A DNA stretch of 64,000 nt, taken from Aureimonas flava. GTDB taxonomy: Bacteria > Pseudomonadota > Alphaproteobacteria > Rhizobiales > Rhizobiaceae. Made by a program: the position numbers and the translations under genes. The notes beneath the pieces are model-generated. The model did not search any database and had not been told where the DNA came from. It saw only the letters and a list, made by a program, of their open reading frames with translations. This document shows positions 34,106-42,620 of the stretch, piece after piece. Within the stretch, counting starts at the first letter, position 1. Each line of letters begins with the position of its first letter. The DNA is taken from assembly GCF_003583935.1 (NCBI RefSeq), contig NZ_QYRN01000010.1, forward strand, positions 61,569 through 125,568, read 5' to 3'.

Positions 34106-34921
34106 ATGTCCGACACGTTGCAGCATGAAGACGAAGCCGTCGCCGAGCGCCAGGCGCTGGCCGAGACCATCGCCAGGGAAGGCGGGCGCGTCGCGCTCGG
34201 CTACTTCCGAGACCGCAGCCGGCTGACCGTCGACCGGAAGACGAGCGGGCAGGACGTCGTGTCCGTGGCCGACAAGGAGGTGGAGACGCTGCTGCGGAAG
34301 CGGATCGCGGCGCGTTTCCCCGAGGACGGGCTCCTGGGCGAGGAATACGGCCTCCAGGACGGAACGTCGGGCTTCCGGTGGGTGATGGATCCGATCGACG
34401 GGACCAGCCCCTTCGTGTTCGGCATCCCCGCCTGGTGCGTCTCCATCGCTGTGATGCGGGGCGAGACGATCGTGGCCGGCGTGATCTACGCGCCCACCAC
34501 GGACGAGCTCTATTCCGCCCGGCGCGGCGGGGGCGCGACGCTGAACGGGCGGCCGATCCGGGTGGCCGAGACGGCGACGCTGCAGACCGGCGTCCTCGGC
34601 CTCGGCGCCAATCATCGCGTTCCCAGCCGCGTCGTCTCCGGCGCGATCGAGCGGCTCCTGGACGAGGGCGGCATGTTCATCCGCAACGGCTCGGGCGCCC
34701 TGATGCTGGCCTATGTGGCGGCGGGCCGGCTGGCGGCCTACTGGGAGCCGCACATGAACGCCTGGGATTGCTACGCCGGCTTCGTGCTGGTGGAGGAGGC
34801 CGGCGGATGGATCGTCGATCCGTCGGGCTGGAGCGCCCTGATGGACGGCGGGGCCGTGTTCGCCGGCTCGCCCGGCACCAGGGCGGATCTTCTGCGGATC
34901 GCGGGGGCGGAGGCGACTTGA
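34106..34921 (+). CDS. Inositol monophosphatase family phosphatase
   Basis: A 271-aa Mg-dependent phosphomonoesterase. Metal ligands are visible in GEEYG (residues 73-77), DPIDGTSPF (the motif is normally DPIDGTxNF) and NAWDCYAGFVLVEEAGG. Family substrates include inositol, histidinol and sugar phosphates, and 3'-phosphonucleotides. It is the fourth gene of the AfuABC-like operon with only eight bases spacing, so it probably hydrolyses the imported phosphosugar or a derived phosphate. The substrate cannot be read from sequence. Confidence 0.9.
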   Translation: MSDTLQHEDEAVAERQALAETIAREGGRVALGYFRDRSRLTVDRKTSGQDVVSVADKEVETLLRKRIAARFPEDGLLGEEYGLQDGTSGFRWVMDPIDGTSPFVFGIPAWCVSIAVMRGETIVAGVIYAPTTDELYSARRGGGATLNGRPIRVAETATLQTGVLGLGANHRVPSRVVSGAIERLLDEGGMFIRNGSGALMLAYVAAGRLAAYWEPHMNAWDCYAGFVLVEEAGGWIVDPSGWSALMDGGAVFAGSPGTRADLLRIAGAEAT

Positions 34922-34952
34922 CGGGTCGGGCGCGCCCCGCCGAAATCGCGCG

Positions 34953-35534
34953 ATGGCCTCGCTTCTCTTCGTCAGCCATCCCGAGGTGGTGGTGGACCCG
35001 CAGATCCCGGTGGAGCGCTGGCACCTCAGCGCGCCCGGTGTCGAGCGGATGCGCGCCTTCGCGCATGCGCCCGGCTGCGCCCGGATCGGGGCCGTCTGGG
35101 CGAGCACCGAGACCAAGGCGATCGAGGCGGCGGGAATCCTGGCGGGTGCGCGCGGTCTCGGGGGCCGCGTCGCGCGCGACCTCGGCGAGAACGACCGCAG
35201 CGCCACGGGCTACCTCGCGCCGGCGGAGTTCGAGGCGATGGCGGACGCCTTCTTCGCCCAACCCGCCGCCAGCGTCCGCGGATGGGAGCGGGCGCTCGAC
35301 GCCCAGGCCCGCATCCTCCGGGCCGTGCGCGCGATCGCGGCGGAGCACGGGGACGGCGATCTGGCCGTGGTCTCGCACGGCGCGGTGGGCACGCTTCTCC
35401 TTTGCGCCCTCCAGGGGCGGGACATCGCCCGCGCGTCGGACCAGCCGTTCCAGGGCCACGTCTGGACGGCGTCCCTGCCGGATCTCGTTCCGCGCACCTC
35501 CTGGCGGCCGATCGCGCCCCGGATCGGGGCATGA
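34953..35534 (+). CDS. Histidine phosphatase superfamily protein, variant motif
   Basis: A 193-aa protein with the histidine-phosphatase fold. The usual N-terminal RHG motif reads SHPEVVVDP here, so the catalytic histidine is kept but the preceding arginine is serine and the glycine is proline. The second histidine is in VVSHGAVGTLLLCAL near residue 148, and WASTETKAIEAAGIL matches the helix after the second strand. The changes suggest a divergent, perhaps non-phosphoglycerate, activity. It lies 31 bases after the inositol-phosphatase-like gene and is probably in the same operon. The substrate is unknown. Confidence 0.8.
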   Translation: MASLLFVSHPEVVVDPQIPVERWHLSAPGVERMRAFAHAPGCARIGAVWASTETKAIEAAGILAGARGLGGRVARDLGENDRSATGYLAPAEFEAMADAFFAQPAASVRGWERALDAQARILRAVRAIAAEHGDGDLAVVSHGAVGTLLLCALQGRDIARASDQPFQGHVWTASLPDLVPRTSWRPIAPRIGA

Positions 35535-35598
35535 GACAGGGCCCCCGGAACGACGGTTGGGATTGCCAGAGATGGTTCGGCAGGCTTATCGATGTCCG

Positions 35599-36030
35599 AT
35601 GACCCGTCGCCCGACCCCGCGGAACCGGACCCTTCGTCCGGCGACCGTCCTTCTCGCAAGCCTCCTCCTGTCCATCGCCGCCCCGGCGCACGCCCTGTCG
35701 GCGCGCGAGATCGCGGAAATGAAGCAGTTGACGCCCACCGACCGGATGATCCAGGTCTGCTTCCTGAAGCTGGAGGACCGCATCTCCAAGGAGACGCGGT
35801 ACCGCCGCGTCGACCGGATCGTCATGGACGCCTTCTCGCGCGGCAAGGTCGCCGGGCGCACCGTGCGCGCCGCCGGTGCCGCGTTCCGCGACCGTGGAAA
35901 CTGGTTCAAGCTGCGCTTCCGCTGCTCGGTCACGCCCGACCGGCTACATGTCGAGACGGTCGAGTACCAGATCGTGTCGCGCAAGCCCGTGCCGCGCGGG
36001 GAATGGGAGGACCATTGGCTGTTTCCCTGA
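35599..36030 (+). CDS. DUF930 family secreted protein
   Basis: A 143-aa protein with a signal peptide (LRPATVLLASLLLSIAAPAHA, cleavage before LSAREI). The mature part carries the DUF930 pattern: MKQLTPTDRMIQVCFLKLEDRISKE, RVDRIVMDAFSRG, then FRDRGNWFKLRFRC and VSRKPVPRGEWEDHWLFP. Two cysteines (ICF-like QVCF and FRCSV) may pair. The start is the ATG at 35599; an ATG at 35572 would only lengthen the n-region and neither has a strong ribosome site. The role is unknown; it is common in rhizobia and probably periplasmic. Confidence 0.8.
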   Translation: MTRRPTPRNRTLRPATVLLASLLLSIAAPAHALSAREIAEMKQLTPTDRMIQVCFLKLEDRISKETRYRRVDRIVMDAFSRGKVAGRTVRAAGAAFRDRGNWFKLRFRCSVTPDRLHVETVEYQIVSRKPVPRGEWEDHWLFP

Positions 36031-36103
36031 CCGGGCGGGAGCGCGCCTTGCCCGGACGCCGCTCCGGCGTCGCCCCGCGCGCCCCATCGCTCCACGGCCG
36101 CCC

Positions 36104-36817
36104 ATGATCTCGAACGGCGACGTCCTGCTTCGGCTCCTGACGGCGGCGGCGCTCGGCAGCCTGATCGGCCTGGAGCGCGAGCGGTTGCTCTGGAACGCGG
36201 GCATCCGCACGCACATGCTGGTCTGCGTCGGCGCCTGCCTGTTCGCCATCGTGTCGGCCTACGGCTTCCAGAACGCGACGCGGATGGAGCACGTGGTGCT
36301 CGATCCCTCGCGTATCGCCGCGCAGGTCGTCTCGGGCGTCGGGTTCCTCGGCGCGGGCGCGATCCTCCTCAAGGGCAACGCGGTGCGCGGGCTGACCACG
36401 GCCGCCAGCATCTGGGCGGTCGCGGCGCTCGGCCTTGCCGCGGGCGGGGGACTGTATTTCGCGGCCGCGACGGCGACCGCGATCATCCTGGTGATCCTGG
36501 CCGGCATCAAGCCGCTCGAGGAGATCTACCGAACGCGGCTCCAGGCCCTCGTGGTGCGCGTCCGCGCCGAGCCCGGCGCCGTGTCGACGGCCGACGTGAA
36601 GAACCTCCTGCGGGTGCGCGGCGGCCAGATCAAGCGCGTGATCGAGACGATCGGCCCGGACGGCGAGGTCGATCTCGTGCTGCAGCTCGTGCGCGTCGCG
36701 CCCCGCGCGATCCAGGATCGCGTGGCGCGGCTGGCCACGCGGTCCGGCATCCGCTCGGCGGTGGTGGAGCGGCAGGACGCGAAGTCGGGGCGGACCGCCG
36801 TGTCCCGCGCCGACTGA
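36104..36817 (+). CDS. MgtC/SapB family membrane protein
   Basis: A 237-aa inner-membrane protein. The five-helix MgtC domain covers residues 1-150: AALGSLIGLERERL, TAHMLVCVGACLFAI-like helix 2, the signature GVGFLGAGAIL, and LTTAASIWAVAALGLAAGGG. A cytoplasmic ACT-like C-terminal domain follows (ALVVRVRAEPGAVSTADVKNLLRV). MgtC proteins act in magnesium limitation and membrane ATP homeostasis, and short relatives are common in soil bacteria. It is 73 bases after the DUF930 gene and convergent with the aldolase gene. Confidence 0.92.
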   Translation: MISNGDVLLRLLTAAALGSLIGLERERLLWNAGIRTHMLVCVGACLFAIVSAYGFQNATRMEHVVLDPSRIAAQVVSGVGFLGAGAILLKGNAVRGLTTAASIWAVAALGLAAGGGLYFAAATATAIILVILAGIKPLEEIYRTRLQALVVRVRAEPGAVSTADVKNLLRVRGGQIKRVIETIGPDGEVDLVLQLVRVAPRAIQDRVARLATRSGIRSAVVERQDAKSGRTAVSRAD

Positions 36818-36818
36818 C

Positions 36819-36848
36819 GCCGCCGGAAGGCCGAGACCTCCCGGCGGC
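36819..36848. terminator. Convergent hairpin terminator without U-run
   Basis: GCCGCCGG (36819-36826) pairs with CCGGCGGC (36841-36848) across a 14-base loop, between the convergent mgtC-like and aldolase genes. No T-run follows on either strand, so it may act with Rho or as a 3' stabiliser. Confidence 0.45.
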
Positions 36849-36856
36849 GCCGGGCC

Positions 36857-37582
36857 TCACGCGTCGGCGCGGGGCCTCGCCTCGTCCGCGCCCGGCTTGG
36901 CGTTCGGCGTGTCGTTGACGCCGTCGAGGTCGGGCGCGTGGCCGTAGCTCATGTTCCGCATCTGCTGCATCACGCGCGCCATCTCCTCGTCCGGCAGCAC
37001 CGGCGGTTCGCCGAGGACCCGGGCCTGGACGTAGAGGCGCGACAGCGTCTCGACCTCGATCGCCAGCGCCAGTGCCGCGGCAGGCGTCTTGCCGAGGGCG
37101 ATCTGGCCGTGCTGGCCGAGGAGGCAGGCCATGCGGTCCTCCAGCGCCTCCAGCGCGGCGTCCGACAGCGCCTGGGTGCCGAAGGTCGCATAGCGCGAGC
37201 AGCGGATGGTGGTGCCGCCGGCGATCGCCGTCATGTAGTGGAAGCTCGGGATCTCGTGGTGATGCACGGCCAGCGTCGTGGCGTAGACGGAATGGCAGTG
37301 GAGCACGCAGTCGACGTCCGGCCGGGCGGCCAGGATGTCGCGGTGGAACCGCCATTCCGAGGAGGGGCGGCGGGCGCCCTCGTAGCTGCCGTCGAAGAAC
37401 ATCTGCACGAGGTCGCCCGGCTCCATCAGCTCGTAGGGCAGCGAGGTCGGGGTGACCAGGAAGCCGGCCGCGTTGCGCACCGACAGGTTGCCGGCGGTCC
37501 CCTGGTTGATGCCGCTCTCGTTCATGCGGCGGCAGGTGGCGACCATGTCCCGGCGAAGGGCGTCGTCGTTGTGGGCTGTCAT
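36857..37582 (-). CDS. Class II aldolase/adducin family protein
   Basis: A 241-aa zinc aldolase of the FucA/AraD type that splits a sugar 1-phosphate into dihydroxyacetone phosphate and an aldehyde. GTAGNLSVRN near the N-terminus binds phosphate, the SEWRFH glutamate area gives the catalytic acid, and HCHSVYATTLA supplies two zinc histidines; the third lies in LLGQHGQIALG. The ATG overlaps the kinase stop as ATGA. The C-terminal 30 residues (PDLDGVNDTPNAKPGADEARPRADA) look unstructured. As last gene of the operon it would act on the product of the kinase. Confidence 0.9.
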   Translation of the reverse strand: MTAHNDDALRRDMVATCRRMNESGINQGTAGNLSVRNAAGFLVTPTSLPYELMEPGDLVQMFFDGSYEGARRPSSEWRFHRDILAARPDVDCVLHCHSVYATTLAVHHHEIPSFHYMTAIAGGTTIRCSRYATFGTQALSDAALEALEDRMACLLGQHGQIALGKTPAAALALAIEVETLSRLYVQARVLGEPPVLPDEEMARVMQQMRNMSYGHAPDLDGVNDTPNAKPGADEARPRADA

Positions 37583-38967
37583 GAGGCATGGCTCCAGGGA
37601 TGGGAGAGGTCGCACCAGCGCGACCAGTAGGAGGGAAGATCGGGCAGGCCCGACACGTCCGGCGCTTCCACCGCGAGCGGCGCGGGGCCCCGTCGCGCTT
37701 CGTGCCCGGCGATGAGGGCCGCCCCCGTCGCCGTGCCGTGAGCGTCGCGGTTGACGAGCACGCGCGCTGTGGGGTTGAGCGCGGCCAGGATCGCGCCGAA
37801 CAGGGGATCGCGCACCAGTCCGCCGTCGAGCACCACGGTGCGGGACGGCGGAAGGGCGCGCAGGCAGCGGTTGGCGAGCATCGCGGCGTAGAGGAGGCCG
37901 AGCGTGAAGCGGACCGAGGGATCGCCGGCCAGAGGGCCCCGAACGTGGCCGCGCCGCGCGGTGCCGGGAAACAGCCCGTCGTCCGCGCCGAACGAGGGCA
38001 GGGCCATGGTGCCGCTGCCGACGATGCGCCGCAGGGCGTCGCGCGTCGCAGGCCCGGCGTGCTCGCCGACCACCGAGGCGAATTCGCGCCCGCCCATCGT
38101 CAGCATGCCGGGGACCGGGCGGCCGCGGACGTCGGCGTTGCAGGAGAGGCCGGGCGTCTCCCGGTCGAGATCGACGCCCGCGTGGTCGGTCAGGGCGACG
38201 ATCCAGGTGCCCGTCGAGACCACGGTGAGGTCCTGGAGCCCGGCCGCCTGGTAGCGGTAGAAGTTGGCCGAGGAGTCGTGGATGCCGCACACGACGCGCG
38301 TGTCCGGGCGCAGGCCGCAGCGCCGGGCGATCGCCGGCCGCAGCGGCCCGAGGGTCTCGAAGGCGGGACGCAGAGGCGGCAGGAGCCGGCCCCATCCGCG
38401 CTCGGCGACGAGCCGGGCGGGGCGGGCGTCGGCGCCCGACCAGAGGTGCGACTGCGCGGCAAGGCTCGTGACCTCGCTCGCCAGGACGCCGCTCAGGCGG
38501 AAGGCCCAGTACTGCGGCAGCGCCAGGAAGGCTTTGGCCCGCGCGAACACCTCGGGCCAGCCGCGTTCCAGCCAGAGCATCTGCCGCGCCAGGTGGGCGG
38601 AGCCGAGCATCACCGCGCTGCCACGCTCGCGGAACGGGCCGGCCATCGCGGCGTAGTCGCCGGCAAGACCGGACGGCGGGTCCTGTTCGTAGTCGATCAT
38701 CGGCAGGGCGGCGCCGTCCGCCTCGACCAGCACCCCGCCCGATCCGTGCGAGCAGGCGACCACCGCCTCGATCGCGTGGCGCCGCCCCAGCTCGGCGAGG
38801 CCCGCGAGCAGCCAGTCCTCCAGGGCGGCGAGGTCGTGGTGGCGGTAGGGCGGCCCGTCCACGACCCGGTTGGGCGCGGACAGTTCCTCGAGGATCGCGC
38901 CCTGCGCCGTGGCGGCGAAGAGCTTGACGTTGGTCTTGCCGACGTCGAAGACGGCGACCGTGCTCAC
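37579..38967 (-). CDS. FGGY-family carbohydrate kinase (rhamnulo-/fuculokinase type)
   Basis: A 462-aa kinase of the RhaB/FucK branch. The N-terminal ATP phosphate loop is FDVGKTNVKLF; the second is VVSTGTWIVALT, and VVLDGGLVRDPLF closes the C-terminal domain. The start is GTG at 38965-38967, overlapping the permease stop as GTGA. In Rhizobium the corresponding RhaK kinase is cotranscribed with the rhamnose ABC importer and is also needed for uptake; the present gene order (binding protein, ATPase, two permeases, kinase) is the same apart from a missing mutarotase. The substrate is most likely a deoxyketose or ketopentose. Confidence 0.9.
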   Translation of the reverse strand: MSTVAVFDVGKTNVKLFAATAQGAILEELSAPNRVVDGPPYRHHDLAALEDWLLAGLAELGRRHAIEAVVACSHGSGGVLVEADGAALPMIDYEQDPPSGLAGDYAAMAGPFRERGSAVMLGSAHLARQMLWLERGWPEVFARAKAFLALPQYWAFRLSGVLASEVTSLAAQSHLWSGADARPARLVAERGWGRLLPPLRPAFETLGPLRPAIARRCGLRPDTRVVCGIHDSSANFYRYQAAGLQDLTVVSTGTWIVALTDHAGVDLDRETPGLSCNADVRGRPVPGMLTMGGREFASVVGEHAGPATRDALRRIVGSGTMALPSFGADDGLFPGTARRGHVRGPLAGDPSVRFTLGLLYAAMLANRCLRALPPSRTVVLDGGLVRDPLFGAILAALNPTARVLVNRDAHGTATGAALIAGHEARRGPAPLAVEAPDVSGLPDLPSYWSRWCDLSHPWSHAS

Positions 38968-40037
38968 GCCGCGCCCCCGTCGCGGCGCCGCAGGATCGAG
39001 ACGAACAGCGCCAGGTGGGGGCGGATCGACTGCGCCGTCACCACCGCGATCAGGGTGCCGCCCCAGATCGCGAGCGTCAGGTAGTTCGACAGGCCGAACT
39101 GGTTGAAGCCCGACGAGATCACCTGGAGGATGGCCAGCGCCACCATCAGCCCGCCCACCGTGCCGAAGCCGCCGAAGGGATCGACGCCGCCCAGCACCGC
39201 GGCGAGGATGGTGACCAGGAGATAGGACTGCGCGTAGTCGGCGCTGGCGGAATTGAAGATCACCAGCATCACCAGCGCGGCCATGAAGCACACGAGGCTG
39301 GACAGGGTGTAGACGCCGACCAGGACGCGCTTCGTGTCGATCGCCGAGTAGCGCGCGGCCTCGAGGTTGGAGCCGATCATGTGGCAGGCGATGCCGAAGG
39401 CCGTGCGCTTGAGGACGAGGCCGACCAGGATCGCGACCGCCACCATCACGAGGAACACGAGGGGGATGCCGAGCACGCTGGAATTGCCGATCCGCGACAC
39501 GAGGTCGGGCACGCCCGAGAGGGCCATGCCGCGCGTCAGGTAGATGCTGACGCCGTCGATCAGCGACTTGGTGCCGAGCGTCACCAGGATCGGGTGGACG
39601 CCCGTGTAGGCGACCAGGGCGCCGGTCAGGAGCCCGATCGCCAGGCACAGCAGCAGCCCCGCCGCGAGCGCCAGCGCGACGCCGGCGAGGACCGCCCCGG
39701 TGCCCGCCTGCGCCGGGATCGCGGTCTGCATCACGAACACCATCAGCAGCGCGCACTGGTTGGTGGTGGCGATGATGGCGAGGTTCAGCCCGCCGGTGAC
39801 GAGCGGCACGACCATGGCCAGCGACAGGAGCCCGAGGAGCGGGAGCTGGAACATGAAGGAGCGCAGCGTGCCGACGCTGGCGAAGCCGGGAACCGCCAGG
39901 GAGAACAGGACGACCAGGGCGACCAGGAGCCCGGTCAGGCCGAGATGGGCATGGGGGATCGCGGCCCGCAGCCGGGCCATCATGTCCGCCAGCGGGCCGT
40001 CGTCGGCCAGCGGGTGGGAGGTGCGGTTCTCAGGCAT
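38964..40037 (-). CDS. Sugar ABC transporter permease (RhaQ/LsrD-like)
   Basis: A 357-aa permease of the BPD_transp_2 family with about ten membrane helices. LAMVVPLVTGGLNLAI, the VAYTGVHPILVTLGT segment, the RTAFGIACHMIGSNLEAARYSAIDTKRV coupling loop and DPFGGFGTVGGL are typical. It overlaps the preceding permease by eight bases and the kinase by four, so all are translated in series. With the partner permease it makes the heteromeric channel. The long hydrophilic N-terminus (about 30 residues) is unremarkable. Confidence 0.92.
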   Translation of the reverse strand: MPENRTSHPLADDGPLADMMARLRAAIPHAHLGLTGLLVALVVLFSLAVPGFASVGTLRSFMFQLPLLGLLSLAMVVPLVTGGLNLAIIATTNQCALLMVFVMQTAIPAQAGTGAVLAGVALALAAGLLLCLAIGLLTGALVAYTGVHPILVTLGTKSLIDGVSIYLTRGMALSGVPDLVSRIGNSSVLGIPLVFLVMVAVAILVGLVLKRTAFGIACHMIGSNLEAARYSAIDTKRVLVGVYTLSSLVCFMAALVMLVIFNSASADYAQSYLLVTILAAVLGGVDPFGGFGTVGGLMVALAILQVISSGFNQFGLSNYLTLAIWGGTLIAVVTAQSIRPHLALFVSILRRRDGGAA

Positions 40038-41070
40038 GGGCGGCCTCGCCGAGGGTTCGATGGCGCCGGCCGCGCCGCGACGACAGGACGGTGAGCGAGG
40101 TGGAGGCCAGGATGGTGAGGCCGATCACGATCTGGAAGAAGTAGGAGGAGACGCCCAGGAGGTTGAGGCCGTTCTGGAGGATGGCCAGGAGCACGATGCC
40201 GAGCAGCACGCCCGGCACCGTGCCGATGCCGCCCGTCAGGCTGGCGCCGCCCAGCACCGCTGCCGACAGGACGGCGAGCTCGGTGTTGACCATGGCGTTC
40301 GGCACGCTCTCGCCGACCCGGTGCGCCTGGAGGAGGCCCGCCAAGGCGGCCAGCAGCCCGAGGAAGCCGTAGGCCACGAACTGGAGCCGGCCGATCCGCA
40401 TGCCGATGCGCCGCGCGGCTTCCGCGTTGCCGCCCATCGCATAGAGCTGGCGGCCGACCGAGCTGCGCGTCATCAGCGCCCAGGTGCCCAGGCTGACGGC
40501 GATCATCGCGACGATCGGCAGGGTGACGCGCACGAGGTCGCCGCTCGCCGTCTCGGTCTCGTAGAAGGTGACGCGCGTCGTCCACCAGTCCGGCAGGTCG
40601 TAGATCGAGCGCCCGCCCGAGAAGTACATCAGGAGCGAGAAGGTGACGCTCATCATGGCGATGGTCGCGATGATGGAGGGAATGCGCACGAAATGGATCA
40701 GCGCGGCGTTGAGGCAGCCGAGCGCCGTGCCGACCGAGAGGCCCAGCGCCACGACGAGCGGGGCGGGCAGGCCGAGCCGCGCCGCCAGGAGCGCGGCCAC
40801 ATACTGCGAGACGGAGGCCGTGGCGGCGAAGGAGATGTCGATGCCGCCGGACACCAGCACCACGAACAGGCCCATCGCCATGATGGCCTGCACCGAATAG
40901 GTCTCCAGGAGGTCGATCGCGTTGGGCAGGGTCAGGAAGCCCGGCGCGGCCGCGCCGAAGACCGCGACCGCGAGCACGATCACGCCGAAGAGCCAGGCTT
41001 CGGGGCGGCGCCGGAGACGGGCCAGCGCGGCGGCGGCGGAGGGCGAGGATGCTTGCGCGGCGTCAGGCAT
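40030..41070 (-). CDS. Sugar ABC transporter permease (RhaP/LsrC-like)
   Basis: A 346-aa BPD_transp_2 permease. GLFVVLVSGGIDISFAATA, the LNAALIHFVRIPSIIATIAMM stretch, SSVGRQLYAMGGNAEAARRIGM and GGASLTGGIGTVPGVLLG identify the family. It starts eight bases inside the ATPase gene and overlaps the second permease. The first helix begins after an Ala/Ser-rich cytosolic tail. The pairing of this and the next permease is consistent with rhamnose-type importers. Confidence 0.92.
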   Translation of the reverse strand: MPDAAQASSPSAAAALARLRRRPEAWLFGVIVLAVAVFGAAAPGFLTLPNAIDLLETYSVQAIMAMGLFVVLVSGGIDISFAATASVSQYVAALLAARLGLPAPLVVALGLSVGTALGCLNAALIHFVRIPSIIATIAMMSVTFSLLMYFSGGRSIYDLPDWWTTRVTFYETETASGDLVRVTLPIVAMIAVSLGTWALMTRSSVGRQLYAMGGNAEAARRIGMRIGRLQFVAYGFLGLLAALAGLLQAHRVGESVPNAMVNTELAVLSAAVLGGASLTGGIGTVPGVLLGIVLLAILQNGLNLLGVSSYFFQIVIGLTILASTSLTVLSSRRGRRHRTLGEAAHA

Positions 41071-42556
41071 AGATGCGTTCCTCCAGTTCGCGTTCGGTGA
41101 TGCGGCCGGGAACGCACTCGCCCACGATCCGCCCGGCCCGCATGTGCAGGACGCGGTCGCACGTGGCGAAGGCCTCGCCGACCTCGTCGGAAATGACGAT
41201 GACCCCGACGCCCTCGCGCGCCAGCTCGGCGACGATCTCGTAGATCCCTTGCTTGTTCTTGATGTCGACGCCCACGGTCGGCGAATCGAGGATCAGGACG
41301 CTCGGGCGCGTCGCCAGCCACTTCGCCAGCACCACGCGCTGCTGGTTGCCGCCCGACAGGGTCTGCACCGCCCGGTCGATGCCCGGCACCTTGATGGCGA
41401 GGCGGCGCACCCAGTCGCGCGCGAGCTCGCTGCGGCGGCGGCGCGCGATGAAGCCGGAACGGCCCGCCAGGCCCTTCATCACCGCGAGGCCGATATTGTC
41501 CTCGATCGACTGGGGCAGGATCACGCCGAGCGACAGGCGGTCCTCCGAGACATAGGCGATGCCGGCGTGCATCGCGTCGCGGTTGGAGCGCAGGACCAGG
41601 GGCTCGCCAGCGAGCCGGATCGTGCCGCCTTCCGCCCGGTTCATGCCGAACAGCGTCAGGGCGAGCTCGGTGCGCCCGGCGCCGAGCAGGCCGACGAGGC
41701 CGAGCACCTCGCCCCGGCGCAGGGTGAAGCTCACGTCGGCGAACTCGCCGCGCCGCGACAGGCGGTCCACCACCAGGAGCGGCTCGGCCGCGCCCATGTC
41801 GCGCGCCGCGACGCCGTGGTCGATGTCGAGGCCGGTCATCAGATGGGCGATGCGGCGCTGGTCGACCTCGCCGACCGGCCAGGTGCCGACCTTGCGCCCG
41901 TCGCGCAGGACCGTGACGCGCTCGGCGATCTCCACCACCTCCTCCAGCCGGTGCGAGACGAAGACCACGGCGATGCCGTCGGCCTTGAGCCGCGCCACGA
42001 TGGCCAGCAGGCGGTTCACCTCGGCGCGCGTCAGCGAGGCGGTCGGCTCGTCCATGAAGATCAGGCGCGCCTCGGCCGCCAGCCCGCGTGCGATCGCCAC
42101 GATCTGCCGCTCGGCGACCGGCAGGTCGGACACGAGCGCGGACGGGTCGAGATCGAAGTCGAGGCGCCTCAGGACGTCCTGCGCGATGCGGCGCATGCGC
42201 GCGCGGCGCACCGGCTTCAGCGCGCTCTCGAGATGGCACTCCACCGCGATGTTCTCGGCCACCGACAGGTTGGGAAACAGCGACAGGTCCTGGAAGATGA
42301 CCTGGATGCCGAGCGCCTTGGCACGGGCCGGCGAGAGCGGCACGACGCTCTCGCCGCCGATCTCGATCGTGCCCTCGGTCGGCGGGTGGACGCCGGCCAC
42401 GGTCTTGATCAGCGTGGACTTGCCGCAGCCGTTCTCGCCCACGAGGCAATGGACCTCGCCGGCGCGCACGTCCCAGTCGATGCCCTCCAGCGCCCGCACC
42501 CCGCCGAAATGCTTGGACAGGCCGACGAGCCTGAGAAAGGGAACTTCCATCGTCAT
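41063..42556 (-). CDS. Sugar ABC transporter ATPase, two domains (RhaT/LsrA-like)
   Basis: A 497-aa double ATPase. The first half has Walker A GENGCGKST, signature VSDLPVAERQIVAIARGL (degenerate as usual) and Walker B LIFMDEPTASLT. The second half has signature LSGGNQQRVVLAKWL and Walker B VLILDSPTVGVDIKNK, where the catalytic glutamate is replaced by serine. GGGAGG lies six bases before the ATG at 42554-42556. The 64-base gap after the binding-protein gene is the longest within the operon. Confidence 0.93.
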   Translation of the reverse strand: MTMEVPFLRLVGLSKHFGGVRALEGIDWDVRAGEVHCLVGENGCGKSTLIKTVAGVHPPTEGTIEIGGESVVPLSPARAKALGIQVIFQDLSLFPNLSVAENIAVECHLESALKPVRRARMRRIAQDVLRRLDFDLDPSALVSDLPVAERQIVAIARGLAAEARLIFMDEPTASLTRAEVNRLLAIVARLKADGIAVVFVSHRLEEVVEIAERVTVLRDGRKVGTWPVGEVDQRRIAHLMTGLDIDHGVAARDMGAAEPLLVVDRLSRRGEFADVSFTLRRGEVLGLVGLLGAGRTELALTLFGMNRAEGGTIRLAGEPLVLRSNRDAMHAGIAYVSEDRLSLGVILPQSIEDNIGLAVMKGLAGRSGFIARRRRSELARDWVRRLAIKVPGIDRAVQTLSGGNQQRVVLAKWLATRPSVLILDSPTVGVDIKNKQGIYEIVAELAREGVGVIVISDEVGEAFATCDRVLHMRAGRIVGECVPGRITERELEERIYA

Positions 42557-42620
42557 CGGCCGCCTCCCGTCGCCCGGATCAGAATGCCGGCGGCCGGTCG
42601 CGGCCGCCGGCGCGCCGTCG

